Source of the DNA: Jaltomata sinuosa
Taxonomy: Eukaryota; Streptophyta; Magnoliopsida; Solanales; Solanaceae
Reading direction: 5' to 3'
NCBI GenBank assembly: GCA_003996215.1
Contig: QJPP01003567.1
Location: 124,001-188,000 of the forward strand
DNA: 64,000 nucleotides
Position 1 is the first letter of the stretch; every line of letters starts with the position of its first letter. The position numbers and the translations under genes were made by a program. Positions 34,293-45,612 of this stretch are shown in pieces. The notes beneath the pieces were generated by a model. It worked only from the letters and a program-made list of their open reading frames with translations, made no database searches and had not been told where the DNA came from.

Positions 34293-34325
34293 CATTCGAG
34301 GATGAATGATCCCAAGGGGGGATAT
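34293..34325 (+). other. gypsy B 3'-terminal hairpin and polypurine tract
   Basis: TCATTCG, AGGA and TGAATGA (34293-34310) form a seven-pair stem including one G-U pair. CCCAAGGGGGGATA follows directly and abuts the 3' LTR at 34326. Confidence 0.65.
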
Positions 34326-36363
34326 TATAACACCCCAGAAATTAGACCAGCATTTAAAACCCATAACTCAGGAAGAACTTAGAAAATTTCATCTTCAGAC
34401 AAGCTCCACAGGCTGACCCACGAGCGTCATGGACACGATGGACCGTTGATGTCTCCGTGGGAAGAGCCCAGAGGCTCAGTCAAGACTGCCTCTACTAGAC
34501 AGGGGTCCCCTTGAGCATTGGCAGTCTGACGGTCTATGGGACAGATCATGGGAAACCACCAGTGCCCTTCCCAGCCTCCTCAGCCCCGATGGGTAATCAC
34601 CACGATCGTCGTGGATGCGACGTGCCATAGGAGCCATCGTGGGTATTGCCCAGAGGGCCAGACCAGAATGATCCATTAAGATGCCCAGGCCGATGGGCTG
34701 TCGCAGGGCCGACACCCATCGGGTAGCCTGTTCGGTGAAGGATTTTTCTGCACCTTTTCATTTTAAGTTTGAGGCATTCCGGTCTTTTCCCAATTCTTTT
34801 AACTCTGATCCTAATTCATTTTAGGAGTAATTAAAGGGGTTTTTATGCTTTGTCCCTTATAACTCCTAAACAAATTTAACACCTAGCAAATTCTACAGAA
34901 AAGAAGCATTTCCTCTCAAGAACAAGCAAAGAGGGTTTTCTTCAAGTTCATCCCCAAATCCAAAGGTTCAACGGCAGAATCTTCTTCTAGGTATGTGGGA
35001 TTTCATTAGTGAGTTCCTTTCACCCATTGAGTCCCTAGACTCAGCTTAGTTCTCCAGTTTTCAACTAGTTCTTCAGACCTAGGATTCCTAATTTTCATCA
35101 AATCAGTGCAATTCAGATTCTATTGCTTATATGATATTGTTTACATATTTTTTTGGGAACCTAGGATAAATATATGTACAGAACTCTGTAACCCTAGCAT
35201 GTGTTGATTTTGGTACTCATGATCTAGACTTTCTAATCAAATAATTCAGTCAGTTATGCTTCAGAATTAGAATGCTATTAGTTTCAGTATTATTATTGCA
35301 TTCTCAGATGATTATCAGTACTTGAGCTATTCAGCATTTCAGTTGCATTCATTGCTTATGTATTCAGTTGGGAGTAGACTTAGCATCGAGTGGAAGAAGG
35401 GATAAAGTCTCACCCGTCAGTTTAGGATAAGTCCTTTAGTAGCAATCCCTGAGTCCCAGAACTATGACGCCATCGTAGGTTTAGAAAGGGGTCACCCATT
35501 AGTTTAGGCATGACACCCTTGTCCCTTGTGGACATCAGTTTAAAGGATCCACGTCAGGTTAGTTTGTACACTTGGCAAGGTATGAACACCTTTCCATTCA
35601 GGGTTACAGGTTGGCCCCATAGCCAGTTCAACTTGGGGTATGTCAGTTAATAGTAGCTCCCACAATCAGACTCAGCATTGCATTGACCATGTATTCAGTT
35701 ATTCAGTTAAGATCAATATATTGTGATATTCATGTTCAGTTACTCGGCCATTGCATACAGTTACTCTTCATTTCATGTTCAGTATACACTTCTATATCAG
35801 TATCAATGTTGTACCGCTTTGGTTATATATCATGCATGCTCAGTATATCCGAAGTACTGATCTATACTTTTGTGCTACATCATTTTATGATGTAGGTTCG
35901 GACGCTCAGCATCCAGATCGCTCTTAGCTCGATTTCCAGTCCTTACTTAGCAGCTTCAGTGGTGAGTCCTCATAGTTCGAGGATGATAGACATGCTTTCA
36001 TCTTTCAGTTTTACTTTTCCGTTTTTAGATTATTAGAGTTAGCTGGGGGCATGTCCCAACAACTCAGAACAGTTAGAGGTTTTCAGACATAAACTAGATT
36101 CAACTATTGAGTTGTTAGTGTTGTTTTGAGTCATCACTATACTCTATATATATTTTATATTCAGACATATTTTTGGGCTTTTTCCCACTTCAGCTATTAA
36201 ATTATTTTCAGCTTCCGCACAGTATATGTTTATAACTGAAATTGTCTAGATATGCCAGACTATGGGTTAGCTTGGGGTCACTTATGACACAAACACCGTG
36301 TTACGTCTAGGGGGTAGCCTCGGGCACCGTGTTACGTCTAGGGGGTAGCCTCGGGGCGTGACA
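34326..36363 (+). repeat. gypsy B 3' LTR
   Basis: It is 2.04 kb, collinear with 27221-29264. A 31-bp segment containing GTTACGTCTAGGGGGTAGCC is duplicated in tandem at its very end (36294-36324 and 36325-36355). It ends TGACA before AATAC. Confidence 0.85.
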
Positions 36364-36935
36364 AATACAATCGATAGCTCAACAACTCACAATCAACCTA
36401 CCGGTCCTGCACAGTCTCAATCCACTCTACAACATAGATAACCAGCTCATAATCACAAATTAATGTCCAGAACTCACAGTCATTCCCCAAATATCCCACC
36501 ATCTATGGTCTAAAGTCATAAGCAAAGGCCACACAGGGACTCAAGGGTAATACTACAAAACTATCTCAAATACGAAAGCAAACGACGTAAGAGCAGACAG
36601 AAAGGAAATGGATAAGGTCTGGGGTGCCAACCTAGTAAATCCAACCCAAAGATTCTAAGTAGTACAATTATATTCTAAATAAGCAAAGTCTAAGGTAGGT
36701 AAGCCGTAACTTACCTGACGTCCGATGAATAGCTGCTGTAAAGCCATTGCCCGAGCCCGAATTGCTCCATGAAGCCCCAAATAGTGATCAAACTATCAAG
36801 AACAAACTCTACTTGTAAAAATAAAGCTAACAATACCCATAATACTAATAATTTAGTTGGGTCAAAATTTGGATCAAAAGCGGGCCTGTGAGCCTCGCAA
36901 TCAAAAACAAAAAATAAAAGTTGCCACGAGATTCC
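36364..36935 (-). repeat. gypsy A 5' LTR, outer piece, truncated
   Basis: It matches 14590-15170 of the 3' LTR. Homology stops near 36935, before the TATA and U3 parts of the LTR, so the promoter-bearing end of the 5' LTR is missing. Confidence 0.78.
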
Positions 36936-37589
36936 CAACATAGACGGAAATACATGCTAAAAAAATGAGCATAATTCGAGCTAGGGAAAGGGCCTAAAGC
37001 ATCCCTTAACCTCAATAACAAACTAAGGATCAATTTAAGAAATTGCGAAAATAAAGAGAAGAAGACTTACAATTGAAGATGGAATATCAATCGCGGACAA
37101 GAATTATATCCTCCCAGCACTATAAGATGGGCTCACACAGATAATTCTAATAAGTGTTGTGGAGATAATGGGGTTCAAGTTATTGAGTTGGATAGGATTA
37201 AAAAAAAGTGAGAATAACCAGGCTTCTAAATCTACAGAGACAAATATTAACTTAAATGAATTAAAATGAGAAGGAGCCAAATGCAGCGAGGACAAAGATA
37301 AAGACAATGAACTGACATTAAAGCATTTTTAATGTGATAAATATAATATGAATAAAAATAAAGAATGGCATGATTTAGAGATGAATCATGATTACGAGTG
37401 GTTCAAAATTTTAAATACAACAAAAAAGATGAAAGGATAGTGAAACTACATGAGAAAGAAAAAATGAAAGTAAAAGAGAATGAAAAGAAGAAAACAACTC
37501 AGAAAGGTGGAGTTAGTGAAAAAGAAAGGGGAAAAGGGAAGAAAAAAAAGAGAGAAATAAAAGTACCACTTTTACATGCTTACTATTGG
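36936..37589. other. unassigned DNA with a short Lys-rich open frame
   Basis: No LTR, TIR or known protein is recognisable. The plus-strand frame 37398-37655 (85 codons) is mostly Lys/Glu low complexity. It may be the remnant of the charged N-terminal part of the MULE transposase just downstream, but it is too degenerate to be called. Confidence 0.3.
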
Positions 37590-38440
37590 AGAGTTCATCT
37601 TCAAAAAATGAGAGTAGTGACGATCATTCTGAATATAATGAATCAAATGACATGAAGAGTACTAATAGTGAGGACAGTGAGGATCAACAAGCTGTGAAGA
37701 GAAAAAAATATTGCATTTAAGATAGAAATAAATATGGTTAATCCAATATTTAGATTGAAAATGACGTGTAGTGATGCGAAAGAATTCGGAGTTGCTGTGA
37801 CAACTTACTCCATTAAAAATAACTGAGAAATTTGCTTAAAAAATGAATTAGATAGAATTTCCGCAAAGTTCTCTGATGAATGTTCGTGGCGTATCTTTGC
37901 CTCTACAATGACACCTGATGACCCAACAATCATTGTAAAATCTTTTGTTGGATAACATTCTGAAAACAAGAATGTGAAGTCTAGAATGTTATAATTTTTT
38001 GGTATCTTTTTTGAAAATCATTCGAAAAAAGTATTAGTAGAAGATTTCTTGGAAATAGTACATAAAGAATCAAATATTGAAATTTCTGTGAATCAAGTTT
38101 ACAGAACGAAGACAATAGATAAAGAGATGATAGAAGGCCATTACAAGGACCAATATGCAAAACTTGAGGACTACTATGTTGAATTCAAGAATAAGAACCC
38201 ATGATCAACTATGTTGTTAGAAAGAGTACCACATGATGAGGATGAAGAACATGCTTTTACAAGATTTTATATATGTCTTGATCTATATAAATGAGGTTGG
38301 AAGGCAGGGTGTAGGCCGCTTATTGGGATGGATGATTGCTTTCTTAAAGGATCGTATAGAGGTCAACTTCTGACAATAATTGGGATATATATCGATAATG
38401 ATTTATTTTCAATAGCTTATGCAGTAGTTGACCGATAAGT
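37590..38440 (+). pseudogene. MuDR/MULE transposase fragment, broken
   Basis: The reading frame, with stops, starts with an acidic Ser/Asp/Glu stretch. The MuDR DNA-binding region follows (KMTCSDAKEFGVAVTTYSIK, then FSDECSWRIFASTMTPDD). The transposase domain shows ISVNQVYRTKTIDKEMIEG, the KNP segment, FYICLDLYK and CRPLIGMDDCFLKGSYRGQL, in which the first catalytic Asp lies. It is truncated soon after FSIAYAVVD. Terminal inverted repeats are not visible, so it is a remnant. Confidence 0.75.
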
Positions 38441-39810
38441 TGGTAAATTATCAAATTCTTGACTTCTTAAGCACTAACTATTGCCATAAATCTCATACTT
38501 TTAAAGTAATTTTTATGTCTAATTCCTCAAATGTGCAGGCATTCAAAAACTATGATGATAAACAAAAATTTGAAACCAAAAGATGCAAGAAATAAGGACA
38601 AGAACTAAGGCCACAAGTTGAAGGATGAAAGCAGTCCAAAATAACCATTGTGCAAGCACAAAAAGGCTTTTGCGACTGCATCTGAGCTGCACTTGAAGAA
38701 CACTTACCAATGTAGAGATCAAACAATACTAGAAAGGAAAATTTGGGTTGTGCCCATTTACGGTCGCACTTGAGCTGCACTTCTTAAGCAGAGAACTGTC
38801 AATATTTGACATATTGTGTAAAATGCAAAAGTCATTGTGTGGCCACACTCAAGTCGCACATGAGCCACATTCCGACACAGAGGTATTTTTGTCCAAAGTT
38901 TGTAGCCAATTTTGAAGGTTTTGAACTACATTCCATTATTCTCTTTTGAGCAGCTTTAGATACTAGTACTTGGAACCTTCTTCTCCATAAACTTTGGATA
39001 ATTTTTCCACCATTACTATTGAATTTAAGATTGGAATCGAAGAATCAAAGTTTATTCATGGAAGATTTTGATAATGATAATATTGATATATTTTCTCTCC
39101 CTTTTACTATGAGTATCTAAATGTTCAAATCTTGGGTGTGTATGATTTAGGATATAATTTGTGAGTGGATCTTAGTTATTTACTACAATTATTGATTATG
39201 AATTTAGTCAATTTCTCATGTTTTAATTGAAATTAGAGGTTGCAAACTCTAATTTGCTTCTGATTATTTGAGAAAGAAGATTAGTATAAATGTTGGAATT
39301 GAATAACTAGGTCATGGGTTATCCCATTTAATAATGGTTGCTAGAAATAGAGCCATTAACTAGAGCTGTTTGATTGGTTGAATTCGTGCACACTTGTGGT
39401 TTGAAAAAACTCAAAGTGAATTATATTAGTGGATTGAACAATCATTAATATGGTTAAAACCAAGCCTACCACGATAATATCACTGTTAAAATAAAGCTAA
39501 ATTTTAATTGCAATACTAAGGTCCACACAAGCACACTCCTAAGGTTTCTCTTACTTGATTCAAATACAAAAGTTAAAATGTGTTGATTTGAGTTACGATT
39601 ATTGATAACCTTTATTGTTATAAACTCCTCATCTTTATTCACACCTTTAATTATACAATTTGTAACGAATTAGTGAATTGCTATACATGTAAGGTCAAAA
39701 CTAATATTTTATTCTTTGTGGGATCGACTCCCACTTTTGTAGGGTAATTATATTCTGATGATAGTGTACTCTACTATTAGTTGAATAGTGGATTTGAATG
39801 TCATTAATTT
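38441..39810 (+). repeat. Athila-like LTR (E1), 5' boundary uncertain
   Basis: This AT-rich LTR sequence ends just before a primer-binding site at 39811. It contains a repeated-word block (about 38660-38880: GAGCTGCACTT twice and several variants) and the phrase TGTGGGATCGACTCCCAC close to its end, typical of Athila-type LTRs. The start lies somewhere between 38440 and 38580. Confidence 0.55.
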
Positions 39811-39828
39811 TAGCACCATTACCGAGGA
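39811..39828 (+). other. E1 primer-binding site
   Basis: TAGCACCATTACCGAGGA is a decayed form of the tRNA-Asp complement used by Athila-type elements. Confidence 0.55.
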
Positions 39829-39927
39829 ATAATATTTTAGAGTTTTCTTTTAGTATATTAATTCACTCTTGTCTTGCATATTATTTCAATTTATGTTTGT
39901 TTGTTGTTTTTGACTCTTTATAGGTGA

Positions 39928-40660
39928 TAATATTAGCAATCAAGCTAGTGACGATGCTAGCTACAATGGACACATAGATGATGATGACCTCATGGGTAAA
40001 ACGGGATTAGCTAGTGCCATTTGTCTACCCCATATGATAGGCAATGCAGTATTCCATGTCACTAGCACTATATTGCACTTTCTTCAAATCAAAAGATTAT
40101 TTGGTGGACTTACCCGTGAGGATGAAAATAGACATATCAAGAAGTTTGCGGAGGTGTGCCATATATCACCAACATTAATCAAGAGTCCATCTGACTGAGG
40201 CCTTCTTGTTCTTTTTAACGAGAGAGCCCACCACTTGGCTAGAAGAACTCCCCGAGGGTTCTATCACTTCATGGATTCATCTTACCGGTGCTTTTTTTGA
40301 GAGGTTTTTCCCACCATATTAGATGCTCCAACTTTAAGATGAGATTACTAGCTTTGGTGAATTACCTAATGAGATTCTTCATGAGGCATGATTGTGCTTT
40401 AAGAAGAAATTACAACAATATCCAACCTGTGCTCTTTCGTAAGAAGTGTTATTGCATAACTTTTATCGATCTTTGGATGCCATTAACAAGGCAGTTGCTA
40501 ATAATTTAGTCATGTGTTCTTTAATGGATTAAACTTTTGGGATTTCAAAAGGGTTTCTACATAGGATGATGAAAATTAATTGTGCTTGATATACTAGGGA
40601 AGCTGAGATGGCAATGGGTGCTACTTTCGCTACTGATCTTAAGCGTATTTACACATATAA
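39928..40660 (+). pseudogene. Athila-like gag fragment, broken
   Basis: Readable segments across shifting frames are IGNAVFHVTSTILHFLQIKR, LFGGLTREDENRHIKKFAEV, then TTWLEELPEGSITSW, AFFERFFPP and LHNFYRSLDAINKAVANNLV. This is the Retrotrans_gag domain of the Athila-type lineage. Several stops and frame changes occur; no pol follows. Confidence 0.68.
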
Positions 40661-42157
40661 GTATCATTATCTATGCACGTTTAACTTAGTTTTGAGGATA
40701 ACTTGGTATAATATTAAGGTATATATTGTTTATGTGTGTATTTGGGTGCTAAAGTACATGTTTAAAGTATTTAAGATGAATTTGGAACAAGTCGAGAGTC
40801 AAAATGATCAAATAAAGTTTAGACAAGAAAACTAGCCTTGATAGCTTGATCTATGCGTATTCTAGTGTACTTTGATATAGGAGACCATTGGAGGGTTAAT
40901 AAAATCTAAATTAAGCCTACAAATAATCCACAAGAAGTGGGGAATCAAGGAACAAGTGTACGAGGAGAAGAGAGCAAAAAACGGATGAACCTTCACGGTT
41001 GGAGGGGGCCATGCGCCGACCCCTCAAGGATGAGTGGAGGCCATTCTTCATGACACCTAAGGCTTAGGTGGAGGCTCAGACTCTCACACCCCAACAGGGA
41101 GGTCCACTGGTTTGTCCACACGGCCAGCCATGCGATGCGACCCCCCCTTAAATGTTCAAAATCGGGTTTTAACTTGGTTTAAGTTTAGAGAAAAGTTGTA
41201 AATGCATATGTTTCTTATGGGGCAGCCTATGGATAACCTTAAACACTATATAAGGAGTATTTAGCCACATTTACATATATCTTTGGAAGAAGACATGAAT
41301 TGGAGAGAAAAGGAGACATCAAGGAGCTCAAACTAGGGTTCTTTGTTCTTTAATTTTCTTATTGTTTTACTTTATGAACTTATCTATGGTGATTCTTTGT
41401 AATACTATGAGTGGATAAACACCCTCTTTCGAGGGTTGAGTCTACAACATAATTTCTTAAATATGGATTCATAGTTGGTTTAATTGTTTATCATGTCATG
41501 TGATTGTTTCTACATTCTTGTTTTAACTATTCTAAAGTATCATGAACTTTAGGATAAACCTAAGTCTCAAAACGAATTGACCATAGGAGTGGAGGGACGG
41601 AATGAAGAATGTAGGGAGTGTGTATCATGTCTTTAATTGGTAGATACTAATTGTAGAGGATGATTTGTGGTTAGAATAGCGATATACCTAAGCGCTCCAC
41701 TTGATTAATGAAACGGGAAGATAGTTTAATACATTCAAATTAAAGACTCACATCCCCACTCAACGATATAGTTGTGAGATTAATTTGTGGTAGATGACTT
41801 AGAGGATCACAATTCCCAAGTTATAATATCAACCTCGTAGATCAACAATTATGATAAACACCAATACCTGCTAGAAATCATAGTTACGCATGAATGTGTA
41901 ATAAATGCCTCAACCCTGGATCTCTCCATATATTGTTTTCAATCCAAATTTCATATCGTTGTTATTTCTAGTCTTTAGTTTATAAAAGAAAAACTCAAAC
42001 TCTTGGTTACAAATTGGACTTGTTAACTTCAATAGAATTAATTAAGTTGGATTGTTTTCTAAACACCAAATCCCTGTGGGATCGATATTCATCTCGCAAG
42101 AGCCACTTTATTACTTGCACGACCACATACACTTGCGTGTGCACTTGGGAGCGAACA
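40661..42157 (+). repeat. second Athila-like LTR (E2)
   Basis: It contains a TATA-like TATATAA at 41247-41253 preceded by a GC-rich word block (about 40985-41150), and ends GAGCGAACA just before a tRNA-Asp-type primer site. The 5' boundary is not clear; it may begin nearer 40830. Confidence 0.55.
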
Positions 42158-42163
42158 AGTTTT

Positions 42164-42323
42164 TAGCACCATTGTCGGGGACTTGAAAATTAGCAACCAT
42201 CTAATTTTTATTTTTACTATTTCGTTTGATAAGTGCTAAAAGCTTGGTCTTAATCACTGAATTTGTAGGCACAAGATCAACAAGACGAGACTATTCCTGC
42301 AACAATGGCTGAGGAACCACCAG
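42164..42323 (+). other. E2 primer-binding site and start of a gag frame, cut by element C
   Basis: TAGCACCATTGTCGGGGA (42164-42181) resembles the tRNA-Asp complement. A leader follows and an ATG at 42306 reads MAEEPP before the TG of element C at 42324. Element C thus inserted into the first codons of E2 gag. Confidence 0.6.
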
Positions 42324-45300
42324 TGTAATGACCCTTCTGGTCTCTTTCGCATTTATGCTTTCTTTGTACTATTAGAGCTTTCCTGTAGTGGCTCCAAATT
42401 ATTTATGGCTTGCTGGGACCGGTGGTTCAGTACCCTGACCGTTCGTTGGGTCTTTATAACCAATTTCCTGTTTTAAAGCTGAGTCTTAGGAGTTGAGTAT
42501 CGAAATCATGCGATAGTGATTTGTGATCATGTAAACTCAACTAACCTTGTGGGCAGGTCAATCTTGATTCAAGGTGTCGTATAACCTTAACCTTCATTCT
42601 GTATCAATGGCTTGTGAGCCTAAATTTGAGAATCTTATTAACACCACCCGTATATGAAAATATTGATTTGAAAGTTGAATTTGGTAGGAAGTTATATTTT
42701 TATTGCCTTCAAATGTTTTAAATATTTATGAAAAAAATAAATTTGTTATGATATATTTGGGTATGCATTTATTTCATAAGAGTTTTATAAATTATTGATA
42801 TTTTAACGGAGATAGAAAACTTAGTTATGTTGAAAATTATTATTAGAATATAGTAGATTTTATTTAAAATAATTTTTTATTTATTATGATATATTCAAAA
42901 AGTTATATTTATTTTATCACGAACTAATGCAATAATCGAGTACATACATAGTGGATAAAAAATGGTGTATTGATTCCACCATGCTAATAAAATGCTTATT
43001 GTACACTACCATTCTCCCACGTGGAAGTTGGGGGCGATGACACCAAGCATTAATTATTTTCCTTCTTTGGTTGGCTGCATATGTGAATTACATATAAATA
43101 TATGAATTTCATTTTTGCTCCATTGCTTCCTTTATAATTTAAAGACAATTGATAATATTGTATTACATAGCTTCTGCACATTCTTCATATAGTCACGTCT
43201 GGGGGGAAATCCCGTGGGAAGAGTATTTTGAAAATTTATTTATTTATCGAAAGAAAATCCATTATTTACGTCAAGTTATTCAAGCCTAAATTTGAGTTTG
43301 ATTTTATTTTGGAGCTTCTCGGAGCGGGTCGAGCTTGGACAACATCGTCCTAGCAGCTTCTCATTGGACGACTGGTAGGTTACGGTTTAACTCTTTTAGA
43401 CTCCGCATATATAGGATATAATTTTACTAATTAGCATCCTTGGGTTGGGTTTATTAGCTTGGTACCCCAGACCTTGCCCGCTTCTTCATGTGCATTTTAT
43501 TTTTTTCTATGTTGATTGTAGTATTCATTCTAGTTGATAGTATCACCCTTGTGCTCCTGTGTGGCCTTGTTTTGACTCTTGACCATAGACGGTGGGTTAT
43601 TTGGAAATGTCCATGAGTCCCGGACATCGATACCATTATTATAGAGCTGGTTATGCTTGCTGTAGAACGATTGGAGCCTGTGCAGGGCCGATAGGTTGAT
43701 TGTGAACCGTTGGGCTACTGTCTGTATTTGAGCATTCCATTATCATGCATATAAAAGGTTTTTCACATGTTTTACTATGATTTTAGCCTTGGGCCTACTA
43801 TTGGTGCTTTTTTTTAAACCTTGCATGGCCCTATAGGCCCGTTTTTGATAAAATAGTTAATAAAGGTTGAAGTTATTTTCATGGATCTTTTGGGATAAAA
43901 AGGAATTAAAAGGATGATTTTTATCATTATTTTCATACATATACTAGACTCGGCTGGCCGTAGTGCTAGAATTGATTTCTTAGTGATTTTGAAATGGTAC
44001 TAGACTCGGTGGGACTGAGCAATAAATTAGCTTTACTACTGCTTTAGACCCGGTTATGCTCGGGCACCCTTGATAGAATTTTGAGACTCATTTCATTGAT
44101 TTATTCCTGGATAGACTCCAGACATGCATTCTCGAGTTTTGGTTACTAGCTTGGATTTGGTTGCACTTCGGACTGCTATATCGAGGCTTGAGTTTTAGTA
44201 TGTGGTCTACGAGTAGACCTCCATGGACCTTTCCATTCTGGGCAAAGAGCTACGGGCCGAGGGTGACCGAGGAGGGACGTACAGTGGAGTTGAGGTACTC
44301 GGGGTAATCTCTTTCATGGATCCTGCCTCTATTGGGCCTTTTAGGTACTAGAGGGGGTAACATACAACACTAGTACCACTTAGTTCCAGCATATCATATC
44401 ACATCATGCATATTGTGTTCGGATTCACCCTTTTTTGCTATTTGCTCAGTGTACGCTCCGGTAGTATGGGATGTCAGAGGGTTTGTTTTCACTTGTATGT
44501 GTTCCGCCAGTGTATGGGCGCCCGTGGGACTGTAGGTAGACTGTTATTTATTATTATTCTATCACAATACTGATCCTGATTATGGTATTACTAGTATGAC
44601 TTGGTTGTTAGTCTTGTTTTCGAGCCTGTTATCATTATTGTTCCTTTCCTCCTTCCCTTTCATTTGAGGTTACTGGTATACCGCCTTCTCCTTCATCTCT
44701 CTTTATATAGTGTTATTATATGGAATCCAGGTGCGTTCCTTCTCCCTTCACCTGTGTTCTGTGATGTATAGTTTTATTAGCTAGCCTAGTATGATTGTTT
44801 TATCCTTGTAGTCTTTCTGTTCTGGCTTTCATGTGCTTGTTCGTTGTTTCCGTGACTACTTATTTATTTTTTGCTATATTATTGCTTTTATATCTTATAT
44901 ACGCCCAGTCGGCCTATGATACCTACTGGGTACCCGTTGCTTGCAATTAGTGCTCCTACTACACTTTTACATCTTTGGGTGCAGATCCGAGTGTAAGTTC
45001 TCACCGCTGACCATGCTGCCTCGTGTGATGTGTTTTTGGACTATCCGAGACTAAGGGTTAGCTCTTTCGACTGGGGCTTAGATTTAGTTCATCTTCTGTA
45101 TTATGTACTCCCTTATCATTCAGAGACATATATATATATATTCTTTCAGATCCTTTGTACTCTGTTGATATAGTTTCAGCTCTTATACTATGATACCATG
45201 TTTAGGTTTGGTTTGGATTTTGCTTACGCATTGCTGTTGCTTATTTCTTTAGCTTACTTCTCTTGTTTTTCCTTGTATTATGCTTCTTCCGCTTGCTTGT

Positions 45301-45399
45301 TAGATAGTAGCCCATTACTAACTATTCTGGGCTAGGGGGATTGGTTCGCCTACTGGGGGGTTGTAGATGCCATCATGACTAAGAAATTGGGTCGTGACA
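42324..45399 (+). repeat. element C 5' LTR (mosaic)
   Basis: It is 3.08 kb. Positions 42324-42480 resemble the starts of LTRs A and G, 42481-43295 resemble the LARD-like element (internal 24490-24605, then LTR from about 24735), and 43295-45399 resemble LTR A again, ending TCGTGACA. Confidence 0.82.
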
Positions 45400-45402
45400 G
45401 CT

Positions 45403-45414
45403 TTATATCAGAGC
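45403..45414 (+). other. element C primer-binding site
   Basis: TTATATCAGAGC lies three bases after the LTR and resembles TGGTATCAGAGC (tRNA-Met), with two changes. Confidence 0.65.
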
Positions 45415-45612
45415 TTAGGTTCACCGGTGTCATTGGTATAGGAGAAAATGTCTAGTAGAGTCCTGCAGATCGAAGCAGAGACGTCCGTACTCAATCTTCG
45501 GGAGGCTACAGTGGCATCTTAAGAAATATAACTCTTTTATTGCTTCTGTATCATGTGCCTTATCCTTGATGATTTCCTGAAATCTCACTTATTCTAGTTC
45601 ATTCTTCCGTAG

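Larger units (their letters stand above)
27221..36363 (+). mobile_element. Ty3/gypsy element B (Tekay/Del-like chromovirus), structurally complete but inactive
   Basis: LTRs 27221-29264 and 34326-36363 enclose a primer-binding site, gag, protease, RT, RNase H, integrase, a chromodomain-like tail and a polypurine tract. AATAC is duplicated at 27216-27220 and 36364-36368. Both LTRs begin TATAACACCCC rather than the usual TG. The polyprotein has stops and frameshifts, and the RT box reads FIND instead of xxDD. Confidence 0.9.
13418..36935 (-). mobile_element. Ty3/gypsy element A (Tekay/Del-like chromovirus) with two nested insertions
   Basis: On the minus strand: 5' LTR in three pieces (36935-36364, 27220-26699, 22315-21254), primer-binding site, gag, protease, RT, RNase H, integrase with a chromodomain-like tail, 3' LTR (16079-13418). 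The 5' LTR pieces match consecutive parts of the 3' LTR and are separated by a LARD-like element and gypsy B, each with its own target duplication. Both outer ends are truncated: the 3' LTR lacks the ~400 bp seen at 21254-21660, and the 5' LTR loses homology to the 3' LTR near 36935. The coding region has many stops. Confidence 0.88.
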
